Shown: one piece after another, positions 26,324-35,474 of the stretch
Layout: each line of letters begins with the position of its first letter
Numbering within the stretch: position 1 is the stretch's first letter
NCBI GenBank assembly: GCA_964612145.1
Contig: CAZTBP010000001.1
Span: 248,001 to 312,000 of the forward strand
Direction of reading: 5' to 3'
DNA from: JAGNLV01 sp964612145
Lineage (GTDB): Bacteria > Zixibacteria > MSB-5A5 > GN15 > FEB-12
DNA: 64,000 nt
Program-made: the position numbers and the translations under genes
Notes under the pieces: model-generated
The model's database searches: none
What the model saw: the letters and a program-made list of their open reading frames with translations, nothing else
What the model was told of the DNA's origin: nothing

Positions 26324-26911
26324 CTACCTGATCTTTCTGGCCGGCGCAACTTCAAACTCCAGCCGTTCCGACACATGCTCCCCGAAAAATGCCATCAGCC
26401 AGTACCGTCCCGGCTCATCCGGCAAACCGAGATGCTCCTTCAAATCGAGGTTGAACCAGCTGAACTTCACCTGCCTGGATACACCCGGATCCGGCGGCGG
26501 TGGCGGTTCCTCATCAATCGGCGTCGAGGCCGGGCTGACCGCCCGCTGCGCAAACATCCCCGGCTCGTCCCGGCGAATCGCCGCAATCAAAATCCACGTC
26601 AGCGGTTCGCCCTGGACCTTCTCCAAAAGGTCTTCTCCCGCCCCGTACGACCCGTGCACGACCAGACGCTGCAAAACCGAATCCTCCGTTTGGACTCGTT
26701 CCTCACGAATTGTAATCGCTATCCCGGGCTGCTCCAGCGACGGAGAGTGATCATTCTGCTGGAAATTGGGATACGTAATCGTTTCTTCTGCCATAGTCTT
26801 TTCCTCGTTTGTCTGAACAGTACGGTGTTCTTTGGCGTCCTCCGCGCTGCAACCGGCAGTTGCAAGCAGGACGGCGATCGCCGCCGCTGTCATCGTGACG
26901 AATTTCATCAT
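26324..26911 (-). CDS. Lipoprotein next to the zincin effector, possible immunity protein
   Basis: The N-terminus is a signal peptide with a lipobox Cys (LLATAGC). After about 20 charged residues comes a beta-rich domain with a Pro-rich insert (EEPPPPPDP) at about 140. The start codon overlaps the stop of the zincin gene by 4 bases (ATGA), so the two are made together. A periplasmic or outer-leaflet lipoprotein paired with a toxin gene fits an immunity protein, but I recognise no immunity family. An internal Met at residue 39 could give a cytoplasmic form. An accessory structural lipoprotein (TssJ substitute) is a second possibility, though it is short of obvious similarity. Confidence 0.55.
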   Translation of the reverse strand: MMKFVTMTAAAIAVLLATAGCSAEDAKEHRTVQTNEEKTMAEETITYPNFQQNDHSPSLEQPGIAITIREERVQTEDSVLQRLVVHGSYGAGEDLLEKVQGEPLTWILIAAIRRDEPGMFAQRAVSPASTPIDEEPPPPPDPGVSRQVKFSWFNLDLKEHLGLPDEPGRYWLMAFFGEHVSERLEFEVAPARKIR

Positions 26912-28518
26912 GACCTCGGAAACCGCCAGCGACTGCGCATCGTGCTTACCGAGAGATCTTTCCCCCGCAAATATGTATGACAGCCGGGGTCATGGTCTGA
27001 ATGATAGTCGTGCGAGCGATCCCGACGGCCCTGGTACCACATAACACAGTCCTCGTATTGACAATGCCGGCCCTGCGACGCATCAGAGGTCTGCCAGTCC
27101 TGGCCGTACACCAGGTTCATCGCATGACCCGGCTCGTGAATGCAGGTCCCCGCCATAATCCGGTCAATATCCGCCCTGTTCTGGGCAGCCGTCCGACCGC
27201 TGCGTGAATAAAATTCGTTTATCGTGCCCTTGGCAATTCGTACATGCAGATTTCTCGGTCCCCCCCACCCATTGATACCGGACATCCGATGATACCGAAT
27301 CCTCACCTCCTGCGGCGTCTCTGTCGGATCCACGTCCGTTTCCGAAAAATCAACGACAATCTGTTTTCTCGGATTGTCGCCGGTAAGCGAAATGTCCCGG
27401 TCAACATCGAAGTCATGCCACGTTGATCCACCCTCTTCCCGGTACTTCGCCGAAATCACCCAGTCCTCGTCTTCAAAATCCCACGGTCGGAATCGACTGC
27501 TCAAAGTCGCCGATTCGGTGTTGATCACTCCTCCGTCATCGTCCTCGACCTTGCGCCCGGCGTAACTTATAACGGCGTAGTGCACCTTCAGCGGCACCCG
27601 ACGGTTCGTACATGTTTCATCCGCCCAGGCGCTGGCAACACCGGGAGACGTAAACACCTCAACCTCGCGCCCGGTGTGCTTTCCGGTCGCCTGGTCCATC
27701 TGTATGAAAACTTTGTCCATCGCCGCTTTTACATAATTGATCACATCGTTGGACATGCTGTACCCTTCCATTTCAGTGATCTCGTAAAAGAGCCGGCGCC
27801 AGACATGAAACCACCCGGTTCGGGCCATCACACTGCCACGCCGCAGCAGCCTTGCCGCCACCCGACAACGATCCCCCCCGTACGTCGACAGCGTCAGCGT
27901 CGTTTGGGCCACGCCGTTTTCGTCGGTGCGCACTTCCTCCTCAGACAGGCTGGCCTGTTCGTCCTCATCCAGCCCATCCCGATTATCATCATGCGGCTCG
28001 ATCCTGAAGTACACCCGCCGCCCTTCCTCCGGCGGTGACACCTGCGCCGAAATCTCAATGTCTCTCCCCTCATGCGAATCAACCGTCCCCTGGTCCATGT
28101 TGACATACTGCTTGTAATCTTCGTCAGGTGTCAGCTGCACTCCCCGAACAAGTTCGATCTCTCGACTCAATTCGTGCTCACCGACCTTGAGTTTTACCGT
28201 CAACGGCCCCCGTTCCAGCGCAACTATCGTTCCCTCCGAATCGCGACCGTCCCAGTTATCCGTAAAGACCGGGCCGGCTCCCGCCCGAAGATAAAGAAGA
28301 GCCAGATTGTCATGTTCATACACGGTTGTGTTATCTTTGTCCAGCAGCCGAAGATATGCTTCCTCCCCTTCGGCATCGGCCTGCTCAAACGAATACCGGA
28401 TGCGACAGTTGCCCCCGCCGGGTGAGTACTGTGTCGGGGTCATCAACCCGACCGGCGAACCTAACGTAACAATTGCCCGACGGCGCCGGCGCCGCCGTCC
28501 TGCTCGACCGCCACCCAT
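26908..28518 (-). CDS. Putative T6SS zinc-metalloprotease effector (HExxH zincin)
   Basis: This 536-residue protein has no signal peptide and begins with an Arg-rich stretch. About residues 30-115 look like a FlgD/Ig-type domain ending near FTDNWDGRDSEG. A middle Ig-like domain follows (ISAQVSPPEEGRRVYFRIE). The C-terminus carries HEPGH at 461-465, a zincin HExxH motif, then GRHCQYEDCVMWY, in which His485 could be a third zinc ligand and VMW a Met-turn. More His and Cys lie at 503-514. It directly follows the PAAR gene (19 bases), so the spike probably carries it. Peptidase activity on a periplasmic or cytoplasmic target is inferred. Confidence 0.68.
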   Translation of the reverse strand: MGGGRAGRRRRRRRAIVTLGSPVGLMTPTQYSPGGGNCRIRYSFEQADAEGEEAYLRLLDKDNTTVYEHDNLALLYLRAGAGPVFTDNWDGRDSEGTIVALERGPLTVKLKVGEHELSREIELVRGVQLTPDEDYKQYVNMDQGTVDSHEGRDIEISAQVSPPEEGRRVYFRIEPHDDNRDGLDEDEQASLSEEEVRTDENGVAQTTLTLSTYGGDRCRVAARLLRRGSVMARTGWFHVWRRLFYEITEMEGYSMSNDVINYVKAAMDKVFIQMDQATGKHTGREVEVFTSPGVASAWADETCTNRRVPLKVHYAVISYAGRKVEDDDGGVINTESATLSSRFRPWDFEDEDWVISAKYREEGGSTWHDFDVDRDISLTGDNPRKQIVVDFSETDVDPTETPQEVRIRYHRMSGINGWGGPRNLHVRIAKGTINEFYSRSGRTAAQNRADIDRIMAGTCIHEPGHAMNLVYGQDWQTSDASQGRHCQYEDCVMWYQGRRDRSHDYHSDHDPGCHTYLRGKDLSVSTMRSRWRFPRS

Positions 28519-28537
28519 ACTACTCTACTGTCCTCTC

Positions 28538-29860
28538 CTATCGTCGCTGGGTATCATGTTCGTCGTTGTCATCGTCGCTGGCCTCCCGGCCGTTCTGCGT
28601 GTCATCTTCATCTTCGTCATCGTCGTGCTGCGAGGTGTCCTCGTGGTCCTCTTTCGAATATTCCTCGGCAGCCCCCATCCCCGGAAACATCACGTCCCAC
28701 TCACCCGGGGGGACATCCTCGATCTTGGCATATCCGTTCCCGTCCAGCTTTCCCTCGCGGATTTCCCCGTTGCTCAGGAACACCCGGTACTCAGCATCGG
28801 CCACCGCCTTTCCCTCCGCATCCTGCAGATCAAGTTCGATATAATCGCGGTAGCCCAGATACGCCGATTTAGCCTGATCCTCACCAATCGTTGCGGTGAA
28901 ATAAAACTTCGGCGCCGAGTACGAGGGAGCCTCGCCGGCTTTGAAAGAAGCATCGTCGTGATCGGCGTCGTCCTCCCCGTCATCCGGCCACTCATATTGC
29001 CACTCGGCCTCGGCCTTGCCCCCGCTGATTTCGATTTCCTCAAACCGCTTCACCAGTTCATCCGGACGGTTCAGGTCTTTCTGCCAGACAGACATCACAA
29101 CTTTCGTTCCGTCTTCGTAACCGACCGTCTCAATCTGAAGCTTAACCTTCTCTCCGCCCCGCGCTTCTTTGGCCGACCATTCAGCCTTAGTAATAGCCTG
29201 CAATGTAATTTCATAATTCCCCGACTCCTGCACCGAACGCTCTATCTTTGCCGCCAGCGGAGCAGTTGTGGTCTGCCCGCTCGGAGACTTCAATGCATAC
29301 TGCCCCCCGATGACCGGGAATCCGCCTTTATCGGTCACTTCCACATCGAGAAAGTGCGCCTCCCCTTCCTGGCTGCCACCGCCGCCGCCCCCTTCGCCGC
29401 CGGATCCGACAGCGCCTCCACTTGTAGCTTCAGCACCGGCACCGCCGCCACCGCCACCGCCGCCGCCGCCGCCGATCATCACATTTGGGCTGCCAAGCAT
29501 GACTTCGCCTATATTAGTCGGTGGTTTCTGGAACGGCCCTCCCTGCGGTATGTGCGGCGGCGACATCATCGACTTCGACCCCTGCGTCGCAGCCATCTGA
29601 CCCATTATCTTCACCGTGGGTGAACAGTTCATCTGAAGCCTGCCCATATACGGATGCGGCAGCGGCGTCGGCACCGGGCCACCCGGCGACGGGATCAGGA
29701 CAATATGAATATCAACTCCAACCACCTGATCGTTCATCTTGGCCGCCGGCAGCTTATTAATGAACACCGTCCCCATCGCAATAATCTGGCAGGTCGGCAT
29801 ATCCACCGGGTCATTGCACGTCTTCACCATGTCCGTAGCTCTTGCCGCCGGCTTACCCAC
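28538..29860 (-). CDS. PAAR-domain spike-tip protein with Gly-rich linker and Ig/FPD tail
   Basis: The N-terminal 110 residues are a PAAR-like domain (PAARATDMV, later TPLPHPYMG), the cone that caps VgrG. A long Gly tract (about residues 133-165) leads to an Ig-like domain (WSAKEARGGE) and a small beta domain ending VMFPGM, and then an Asp/Glu/His-rich tail of about 45 residues. Translation begins at GTG with GAGGAG 8 bases upstream; the next Met is at residue 11. The tail is shared with the gene at 24961. This gene opens the effector block. A carrier role, with the tail docking an effector, is inferred. Confidence 0.8.
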   Translation of the reverse strand: MGKPAARATDMVKTCNDPVDMPTCQIIAMGTVFINKLPAAKMNDQVVGVDIHIVLIPSPGGPVPTPLPHPYMGRLQMNCSPTVKIMGQMAATQGSKSMMSPPHIPQGGPFQKPPTNIGEVMLGSPNVMIGGGGGGGGGGGAGAEATSGGAVGSGGEGGGGGGSQEGEAHFLDVEVTDKGGFPVIGGQYALKSPSGQTTTAPLAAKIERSVQESGNYEITLQAITKAEWSAKEARGGEKVKLQIETVGYEDGTKVVMSVWQKDLNRPDELVKRFEEIEISGGKAEAEWQYEWPDDGEDDADHDDASFKAGEAPSYSAPKFYFTATIGEDQAKSAYLGYRDYIELDLQDAEGKAVADAEYRVFLSNGEIREGKLDGNGYAKIEDVPPGEWDVMFPGMGAAEEYSKEDHEDTSQHDDDEDEDDTQNGREASDDDNDEHDTQRR

Positions 29861-29971
29861 GAGTCAAACTCCTCATTTTGAAAATGCGCGATATGTAGTC
29901 CCGATGCAAACCGGAGGCGATCCCACCGGGACCGCCCCCAAATCCGCTATCACTAATTACGAACCTCAATA

Positions 29972-31834
29972 CTATTTCAGCAACAGCATTTTTCGCGTCT
30001 CGCGGTACTCCTCCGTCGAGAGACGATAGAAATACACGCCGCTGGCGACCGGAACTCCGGCGCCATTGGAACCATCCCACGTCACTGTATAAACGCCCGC
30101 ATCAAAACGACCGGTCACCACCGTCGCCACTTCCCGTCCTAACAGGTTGAACACTGTCAGCGTAACCTCCGATGCTTCCGGAAGCGCGAACCGGATGTTT
30201 GTCGACGGGTTGAACGGATTCGGGAAATTCTGCTCCAGAGCGTACTCGCTCGGCAGCAACGGCGCGACTTCCTGCTCGGCATAGTCACTCTTACCGACTA
30301 TCAGTGTCGCCGACTCAGCATCATCCGGCACCGCAATCTGCCGGCCCGCTTCAAGCTGCACCGCCGAACCAATATCGAACGCCAGCCACGCCTCCAGGTC
30401 CAACGGCAATTCGTCAAGACCGTCAACCGTAAGCACCCGCCCGGTCGCCTCGGACAACGACATCTTCCACTTCGCACCGTCGGTAAACGGCGCCCGGAGG
30501 TCTACCGCGTGAAGCCGCCCGGTGGGCTCGGCCAGATCAAACCCCAGTGAAACGCCCTCCGGCGCAATGGGCGGTTCGGAAAGATCAAACACGTCCCGTC
30601 CCGCCGTCGCCTGCGGCTGGACCCCGACGACATTTTCAAGATCCAGCTTACCGTCCGCCATCACACCAATTGTCAACAGCCAGTCAGCATCCGGGAACTT
30701 GTCCACGAGACCCTGCTTGGCGAAAGCAGCACCGGCCTCCTTGAAACGAACCAGCAGACTAACACCACTCTTGGTGGCGCGCATGAACGCACCCTCCCAC
30801 GCCGGGATAACCGTCCGGCCAAGATAACCCGCCCCGTTGTAGTAAAAGGCATCCTCGAGCACCGTCGGGTTAACAGGGCCGACAGCACCATTGTCATCCA
30901 TAAGCGAGGAATCCAGATCGATATCAAACGGAAGCGGATTCGCGAACTGATTCCAGCCGTTATCCATCGGGATTTCGTAATACTCGCGCCCGCTGACCGT
31001 ACGGTTCGGCTGCTGCGAAAATCCCGCCGCCCCATACCGACGCCCGTCGCGCGCAATCAGCCAGTATCCACGATGCGGCGCTACACTCTGTGCATCCGGG
31101 TACTCGACAACCGAATCAGCCGCCGCCGTAAAACGACCCAGCCGCCACTTGGTGTTGTCAACCACACCCAGGTCGTCGGCGAAAATCGCCTGTACTGTCG
31201 AGGTACCGGTCAGATTAATCGGCACCCCGACAATCCGATAACTCGCCTCCGGCATACCTGCCGGACGCTGCCCCTCGGCATTGGTCATATTGACAATAAA
31301 CGTAAACGGGTTGTCAGCCCCGCCGATCTTGGCCGGAACACCTCCACGATCCACCTCAAAATAATAGTCGATCCCGCGCGCCGTCAGAAGATCCGGCCCG
31401 ACCGCGATTTCGAGTGTATCACCCGCCCTGGGCGCCATCGCCCGCAAACTGTACGATACCGCACCCCGCTGACGATAGAACATCTGTCCGGTTAGTGCCC
31501 CGGTCCCGCCGCTGACCGCAACCTTCAGCGTCCGCCCCGAACGCGGGATCGTGTCCAGCGCCTGCGCTCCGACATACGCCGCCGCGATACCGGACAAAAA
31601 CGCATTAATCGTCCCGCCGCCGATCTCGTAATTGGTCGAGGCCGATACGCCTGCCGGCCCGGCGGGGATCGCCCCGCTCATATTGGCGTTGGTGGAACTG
31701 CTGGCCCCGCCGCCGCCGACTAACGTGCCTCCGGCCAACCCGTAGTTGGTGCTCGATGCCACCTGGGCGATAACGCCTGAACTGATCAGCAACCAGAATA
31801 CACACACCGTAATCAATATCCGTCTATTACTCAT
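29972..31834 (-). CDS. Secreted surface protein with FlgD-like C-terminal domain
   Basis: A signal peptide (MSNRRILITVCVFWLLISSGVIAQ) precedes two Gly/Ser-rich repeats of a segment ending STNY or STNYEI. A long beta-rich middle of no known family follows. The last 90 residues are a FlgD-like sorting domain: EYALEQNFPNPFNPSTNIRF, then a final YFYRLSTEEYRETRKMLLLK. That tail is common in FCB-group exported proteins. It is 111 bases upstream of the PAAR gene, so the two may share a transcript. Function unknown. Confidence 0.75.
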   Translation of the reverse strand: MSNRRILITVCVFWLLISSGVIAQVASSTNYGLAGGTLVGGGGASSSTNANMSGAIPAGPAGVSASTNYEIGGGTINAFLSGIAAAYVGAQALDTIPRSGRTLKVAVSGGTGALTGQMFYRQRGAVSYSLRAMAPRAGDTLEIAVGPDLLTARGIDYYFEVDRGGVPAKIGGADNPFTFIVNMTNAEGQRPAGMPEASYRIVGVPINLTGTSTVQAIFADDLGVVDNTKWRLGRFTAAADSVVEYPDAQSVAPHRGYWLIARDGRRYGAAGFSQQPNRTVSGREYYEIPMDNGWNQFANPLPFDIDLDSSLMDDNGAVGPVNPTVLEDAFYYNGAGYLGRTVIPAWEGAFMRATKSGVSLLVRFKEAGAAFAKQGLVDKFPDADWLLTIGVMADGKLDLENVVGVQPQATAGRDVFDLSEPPIAPEGVSLGFDLAEPTGRLHAVDLRAPFTDGAKWKMSLSEATGRVLTVDGLDELPLDLEAWLAFDIGSAVQLEAGRQIAVPDDAESATLIVGKSDYAEQEVAPLLPSEYALEQNFPNPFNPSTNIRFALPEASEVTLTVFNLLGREVATVVTGRFDAGVYTVTWDGSNGAGVPVASGVYFYRLSTEEYRETRKMLLLK

Positions 31835-31903
31835 TTGTTAGTCCTCACTTCATCTCTGTCACTTGCCCGACCGCGTGGGCACAATAGCACAAGCAGAAGC
31901 ACA

Positions 31904-32782
31904 CTATCGATCGGCTTTGGATGGATCCACCAGCATTAGGTCAGGTTCATCACTATCGGGCGATGGCCCTGCTGTGACACTCGACGTTCCATACTGGAAC
32001 GGGACATAGATTGCCGTAAGATTCGGCGCCAGCAAATCATCATTTCCTGTCCCCGAGCTTGAGTACGCATTGAGATGAAATGTGTTATTCCCCGCGGTAA
32101 CCGGGAATAGATGCGTGATTGAGACGGGCACAACATACCTCTGTGTGCTTGTCGGCCATTCCGCCGGAATCCTTACAACGGTAGCTTGGAAACTGGGGGT
32201 GTTGACGTCACCAGCGGTAGGAGATACTTTGAAGATAACATTGTCGTAGGTTCCGTTCACATGAGTTACAAATGCCTCGGCTTCAGCCGTCACCACAGCA
32301 AACCCCGCTGCAGGCGCCTGCAGCGTCACCGACGCGACTGATTGCGGGGTACCGGATAGCTCAACAAGCGAATTCGGATTGTCGTTCGCGTCATAGTTGG
32401 CCCCCGAAAGCCCGCTCGTGAATTGCGCATACGGCGCACTTGTAATCAACTGCCGAGGCGTCATCTGCGGATCACCACTCACCGTAATCCCCAGATACCG
32501 CTTGCTTCCATCAAACACATTCGGCGGAATCGGACCCAACTCGACCGTAAACACACCATTGTCATCTGGATCGATACTTACCGTCCCGCTGGACCACAAA
32601 GCCGAACCACCCGAGGCCGCAGCATAAATTGCAAATACAACATCCGTCGCACCCGTTATCGCCGCCCCCCCGGCATCGGTCAACTTGCCCTGATACGTTA
32701 TCGTATTCGGCGCCTGGGCCAGAACCGACCCGCCGACAACCAGCAGTGCCACTGTCAAAATGTACGTGATAGAACGAAACAT
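31904..32782 (-). CDS. Exported surface protein with trimeric-type beta domain
   Basis: Signal peptide (MFRSITYILTVALLVVGGSVLAQ) is followed by TITYQGKLTDAGGAAITG, the opening of a widespread FCB surface domain (GKLTD-G-A--G, later VFDGSKRYLGI and QLITSAPYAQ). The C-terminal half is beta-rich and unassigned. The frame is open to 32827. The Met at 32782 is preferred because AGGAG lies 7 bases upstream and it directly begins the signal peptide. It sits in the kinase-led operon. Role unknown. Confidence 0.65.
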   Translation of the reverse strand: MFRSITYILTVALLVVGGSVLAQAPNTITYQGKLTDAGGAAITGATDVVFAIYAAASGGSALWSSGTVSIDPDDNGVFTVELGPIPPNVFDGSKRYLGITVSGDPQMTPRQLITSAPYAQFTSGLSGANYDANDNPNSLVELSGTPQSVASVTLQAPAAGFAVVTAEAEAFVTHVNGTYDNVIFKVSPTAGDVNTPSFQATVVRIPAEWPTSTQRYVVPVSITHLFPVTAGNNTFHLNAYSSSGTGNDDLLAPNLTAIYVPFQYGTSSVTAGPSPDSDEPDLMLVDPSKADR

Positions 32783-32858
32783 CCTGTCTCTCCTGTATTC
32801 TTTAATTTGTCTTGTTTTCGTATTCATATTTCACCCTTGTATCCCTGCAATACCAAAG

Positions 32859-33509
32859 CTAGCGTTTGGCGGGCGGGGGTGGAAATCCGGGCAACGGTCC
32901 GTCACCACCGCCGTCGTCATCACCGCCGCCACCACCGGCGGCCACGGCTACTCCGGCAACAACCGCCGCGCCAATCCCCCAGACATACCATTTCTTGTAC
33001 CAGGGACTGCCGCCTTTTTCAGACTCTCTCTGCGCCAGCACCGGCGGCGCCGGCTCCTGCTCTTCTTCGGCAGCCGCCTGCTGCTGCTCGGCCTCCACCT
33101 TCGCCTTGGCTTGTTCCATCATTTCCAGGAATTCCGGCGACTGAATGTTCACTTCGCCGCGCCACTCCAGGTAAGATTCAAACGCCTTGACAAACTGCTC
33201 CATCACCCGCGTCTTCTTTTCGTCCTCGTTGCGGACCTTGGCGTAGTACACCTCAGCCAGCAGCACATGTGCAGCCGCTCGGGTCTCCATGTCCAGCGTA
33301 TCAATAGCCAGCAGGTCTTGCAGTTCCTGCTCGGCACAGGCATAGTTCGTAATCTTGAAATTATACCGCGCGCTGGAAATTGTCGGCTTTGTCTTGTCGT
33401 ACGTGCACGGCGCCTGCGCATCTGCCAGCGACGGCAGGATCAGCGACTGCACAAACAAGGACAACACCACGACACTCAGCGCTTTCAGCATTCGATTTGA
33501 CCGATGCAT
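32859..33509 (-). CDS. Exported TPR-like protein with C-terminal membrane segment
   Basis: An N-terminal signal peptide (cut near ADAQ) is followed by about 110 helical residues that look like TPR units (ACAEQELQDLLAI, AAAHVLLAEVYYAK). A low-complexity Glu/Gln/Ala linker and a single membrane segment (about 171-189) come next, ending in a Gly/Asp and Pro-rich tail. It follows the kinase gene by 36 bases. A link between the kinase and the membrane or cell wall is plausible; I recognise no exact family. Confidence 0.55.
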   Translation of the reverse strand: MHRSNRMLKALSVVVLSLFVQSLILPSLADAQAPCTYDKTKPTISSARYNFKITNYACAEQELQDLLAIDTLDMETRAAAHVLLAEVYYAKVRNEDEKKTRVMEQFVKAFESYLEWRGEVNIQSPEFLEMMEQAKAKVEAEQQQAAAEEEQEPAPPVLAQRESEKGGSPWYKKWYVWGIGAAVVAGVAVAAGGGGGDDDGGGDGPLPGFPPPPAKR

Positions 33510-33545
33510 CGCGCATCCTCCATGACTTTTAGATTGGACTATCTG

Positions 33546-35246
33546 TTATCTCGACCAGTATATCAAAAGCGGTACGTGTTGACCGGATTCGTTCGCTCGC
33601 AACTGAATCCGCCCCCGCGAACCGGAGACCGCATCACGCGGACCGGCTCCGAAGGGATGGACCACGAGTGAATCAATCGTCACCGCACCATCGCTTGCAC
33701 TGTTTATCGGCGACAATGCCGCCTGTACAAACCACGGCCCGGCCAAACACGCAACATCAAGCACCGGAAACTGCGTATACCGACGCGTCCGGCCGTTTAG
33801 TGTCAGTTCCAGAAGAAAACCGTCCTCGGGCGGTATCAGCCCCACCGACATCTCAATCGAATCCGTCGCCCGAAACTCCTGCGTAAGATCATACGTCACC
33901 GCCGTCATCTCACCCGACGATCTCAGCTGCGTGTCATATACCGGAAACTCCGGGTGAATCACGATCACGTTATGCGTCCCTTCGGCGACGTCAAAGGCCC
34001 GTCCCGCAGGCCTCCGCTCCCCATCGACCAGCAGTCCCTCAAGACCGCCGGGCTGAACTGAAATCCTCATCCGCGATGGCGGCGGAGGTGCCGGCTCAGG
34101 TTCCGGCTCCTGAGCCTGTACGGGCGTTTCAGACTCCGGCCTCTCAGTTTGTGCTTCCTGCTCCGATGACTCCTGCGGCGTCACCGGTTTATCCAAATCT
34201 GCCGCCGGAATGCTCTTTTCTTCCGTCGGCCTGGCCCCTGACTTCTCAATAGTACCCGGCGGAATCGCCGCCTCCTTGTCAACCGGCGATGCCACCTGCG
34301 AATCGCCGCCCATATACATCAATCCGCCCACGACTCCGGCAGCTACAATGACTACCGCAGCCACACCAAGAATCAAACCCTTCCGACTTTTCTTGACGTA
34401 CACCTGGGTCACGTCCTTCAGATCGTTGGCCATCTCTCTCGCCGTCTGGTACCGCTTGGTCGGATCCGGATGCGTCGCCTTCTTCAATATCCGCTTCAAC
34501 TGCGGCGACAGGTCTTCCGAACCCGGCCCGCCCCACTCGTTCAGGTTGGGCGACACCGGATTGCGGTACGGCATGCTGTTGGTCAGGAAGTTAAAAAGCG
34601 TGATGCCCAGCTCATAAATATCGGAAAGAAACGGATTGTACCCCTGCTCGCCGGTCTGACGCTCGGGCGCTGCGAACATCGGAGTTAAGGCCTGGTAACC
34701 GGTACGCGTCGCCGCATCGCCGACCTCTTTGGCAATCCCAAAATCGATAAGATGGACGTGCTCATTCTTGTCAACGATAATATTATGCGGCTTGATATCA
34801 CGGTGCGCTATGTTCTTCTCATGGGCGTACGCGATTGCGTCGCTCACCGCCCGCGCGACTCTCAGGAACATCCGCTCGTCCAACGGACCGTCATTTTTCA
34901 GGATCTGCGACCCGTCCAGACCATCGATAAACTGGATTACCAGCGCCCCCTCATCAGGAAGATAGTCAACGACATTCGATATATTAGGGTGGTCGAGCAT
35001 GCACAGGATCTTCGCCTCCCGGTCGAAACGGTCCCGCGCCTGTACCCGTTTGAAAAACTTCACAACCAGTCGCTGCTCGGTCAGATTGACATTGTGGGCG
35101 TTGTAGACCTCTCCGAATCCACCTCCGCCGAGATACGACGTTATCTCGTACTTGCCGCCAATTTTCCAGCCGATAATACCCAGCGGATCATCACCGCCCG
35201 AACCGGCCGGCTGTGTCTGGTCATTATTGGTCGTTTCGTCGCTCAT
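33546..35246 (-). CDS. Membrane Ser/Thr protein kinase with PEGA ectodomain
   Basis: A Hanks-type kinase occupies residues 32-280: Gly loop 39-45, Lys63, HRD 148-150 with KPHN, DFG 168-170, and an APE-like APERQ at 193. One membrane helix lies at about 291-311. The outer part has Pro/Glu-rich linkers and a PEGA-like domain (about 390-450, with LVDGERRPAG). The catalytic residues are intact. It heads the run of genes that leads into the T6SS. In other T6SSs, PpkA-type kinases trigger assembly post-translationally; no FHA protein is present here, so the target is unknown. Confidence 0.9.
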   Translation of the reverse strand: MSDETTNNDQTQPAGSGGDDPLGIIGWKIGGKYEITSYLGGGGFGEVYNAHNVNLTEQRLVVKFFKRVQARDRFDREAKILCMLDHPNISNVVDYLPDEGALVIQFIDGLDGSQILKNDGPLDERMFLRVARAVSDAIAYAHEKNIAHRDIKPHNIIVDKNEHVHLIDFGIAKEVGDAATRTGYQALTPMFAAPERQTGEQGYNPFLSDIYELGITLFNFLTNSMPYRNPVSPNLNEWGGPGSEDLSPQLKRILKKATHPDPTKRYQTAREMANDLKDVTQVYVKKSRKGLILGVAAVVIVAAGVVGGLMYMGGDSQVASPVDKEAAIPPGTIEKSGARPTEEKSIPAADLDKPVTPQESSEQEAQTERPESETPVQAQEPEPEPAPPPPSRMRISVQPGGLEGLLVDGERRPAGRAFDVAEGTHNVIVIHPEFPVYDTQLRSSGEMTAVTYDLTQEFRATDSIEMSVGLIPPEDGFLLELTLNGRTRRYTQFPVLDVACLAGPWFVQAALSPINSASDGAVTIDSLVVHPFGAGPRDAVSGSRGRIQLRANESGQHVPLLIYWSR

Positions 35247-35362
35247 TGCGGTCCATGCTTATGGAGATTTCGAACGGGCCCGACAACCGTTACCGGCGCA
35301 CCCGTCGTTCATTACCTTCAATTTAGAAATATTCAGGCGGTTAAGCCCGGCGATGTCTGGAT

Positions 35363-35392
35363 AGTATATAAGATACCGCTGCCGGGCAACAA
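35363..35392 (-). promoter_or_regulatory. Putative sigma-70-type promoter for the kinase operon
   Basis: On the minus strand TTGTTG is followed after 18 bases by TATACT, about 117 bases upstream of the kinase start. The -10 is close to consensus; the -35 is moderate. It is the best candidate promoter in this gap. Confidence 0.4.
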
Positions 35393-35439
35393 ATAGTTTT
35401 TGCCGCCCAGCAGAACGATAAGGGCAGGGTATTGGCACC

Positions 35440-35468
35440 ACGGCGGTATGGACCAACCATACCGCCGT
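35440..35468. terminator. Strong stem-loop after the HTH regulator
   Basis: A 12-bp perfect inverted repeat (ACGGCGGTATGG / CCATACCGCCGT) has a 5-base loop. It lies 7 bases beyond the stop of the minus-strand regulator. There is no T-run on either side, so it may act as a rho-assisted terminator or 3'-end stabiliser separating the regulator from the kinase operon. Confidence 0.6.
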
Positions 35469-35474
35469 ATCAGA

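Noticed and set aside
29440..29475. GCC-triplet repeat as a CRISPR-like or satellite repeat
   Set aside because: It encodes the Gly-rich linker of the PAAR protein; the period is 3 and there are no spacers.
28307..29623. A 438-codon plus-strand frame opposite the PAAR and zincin genes
   Set aside because: It mirrors the low-complexity Gly/Asp coding of the minus strand; no recognisable domain.
29860..29972. A sigma-54 promoter upstream of the PAAR gene (TTTGCAT segment)
   Set aside because: No GG at the correct -24 distance.
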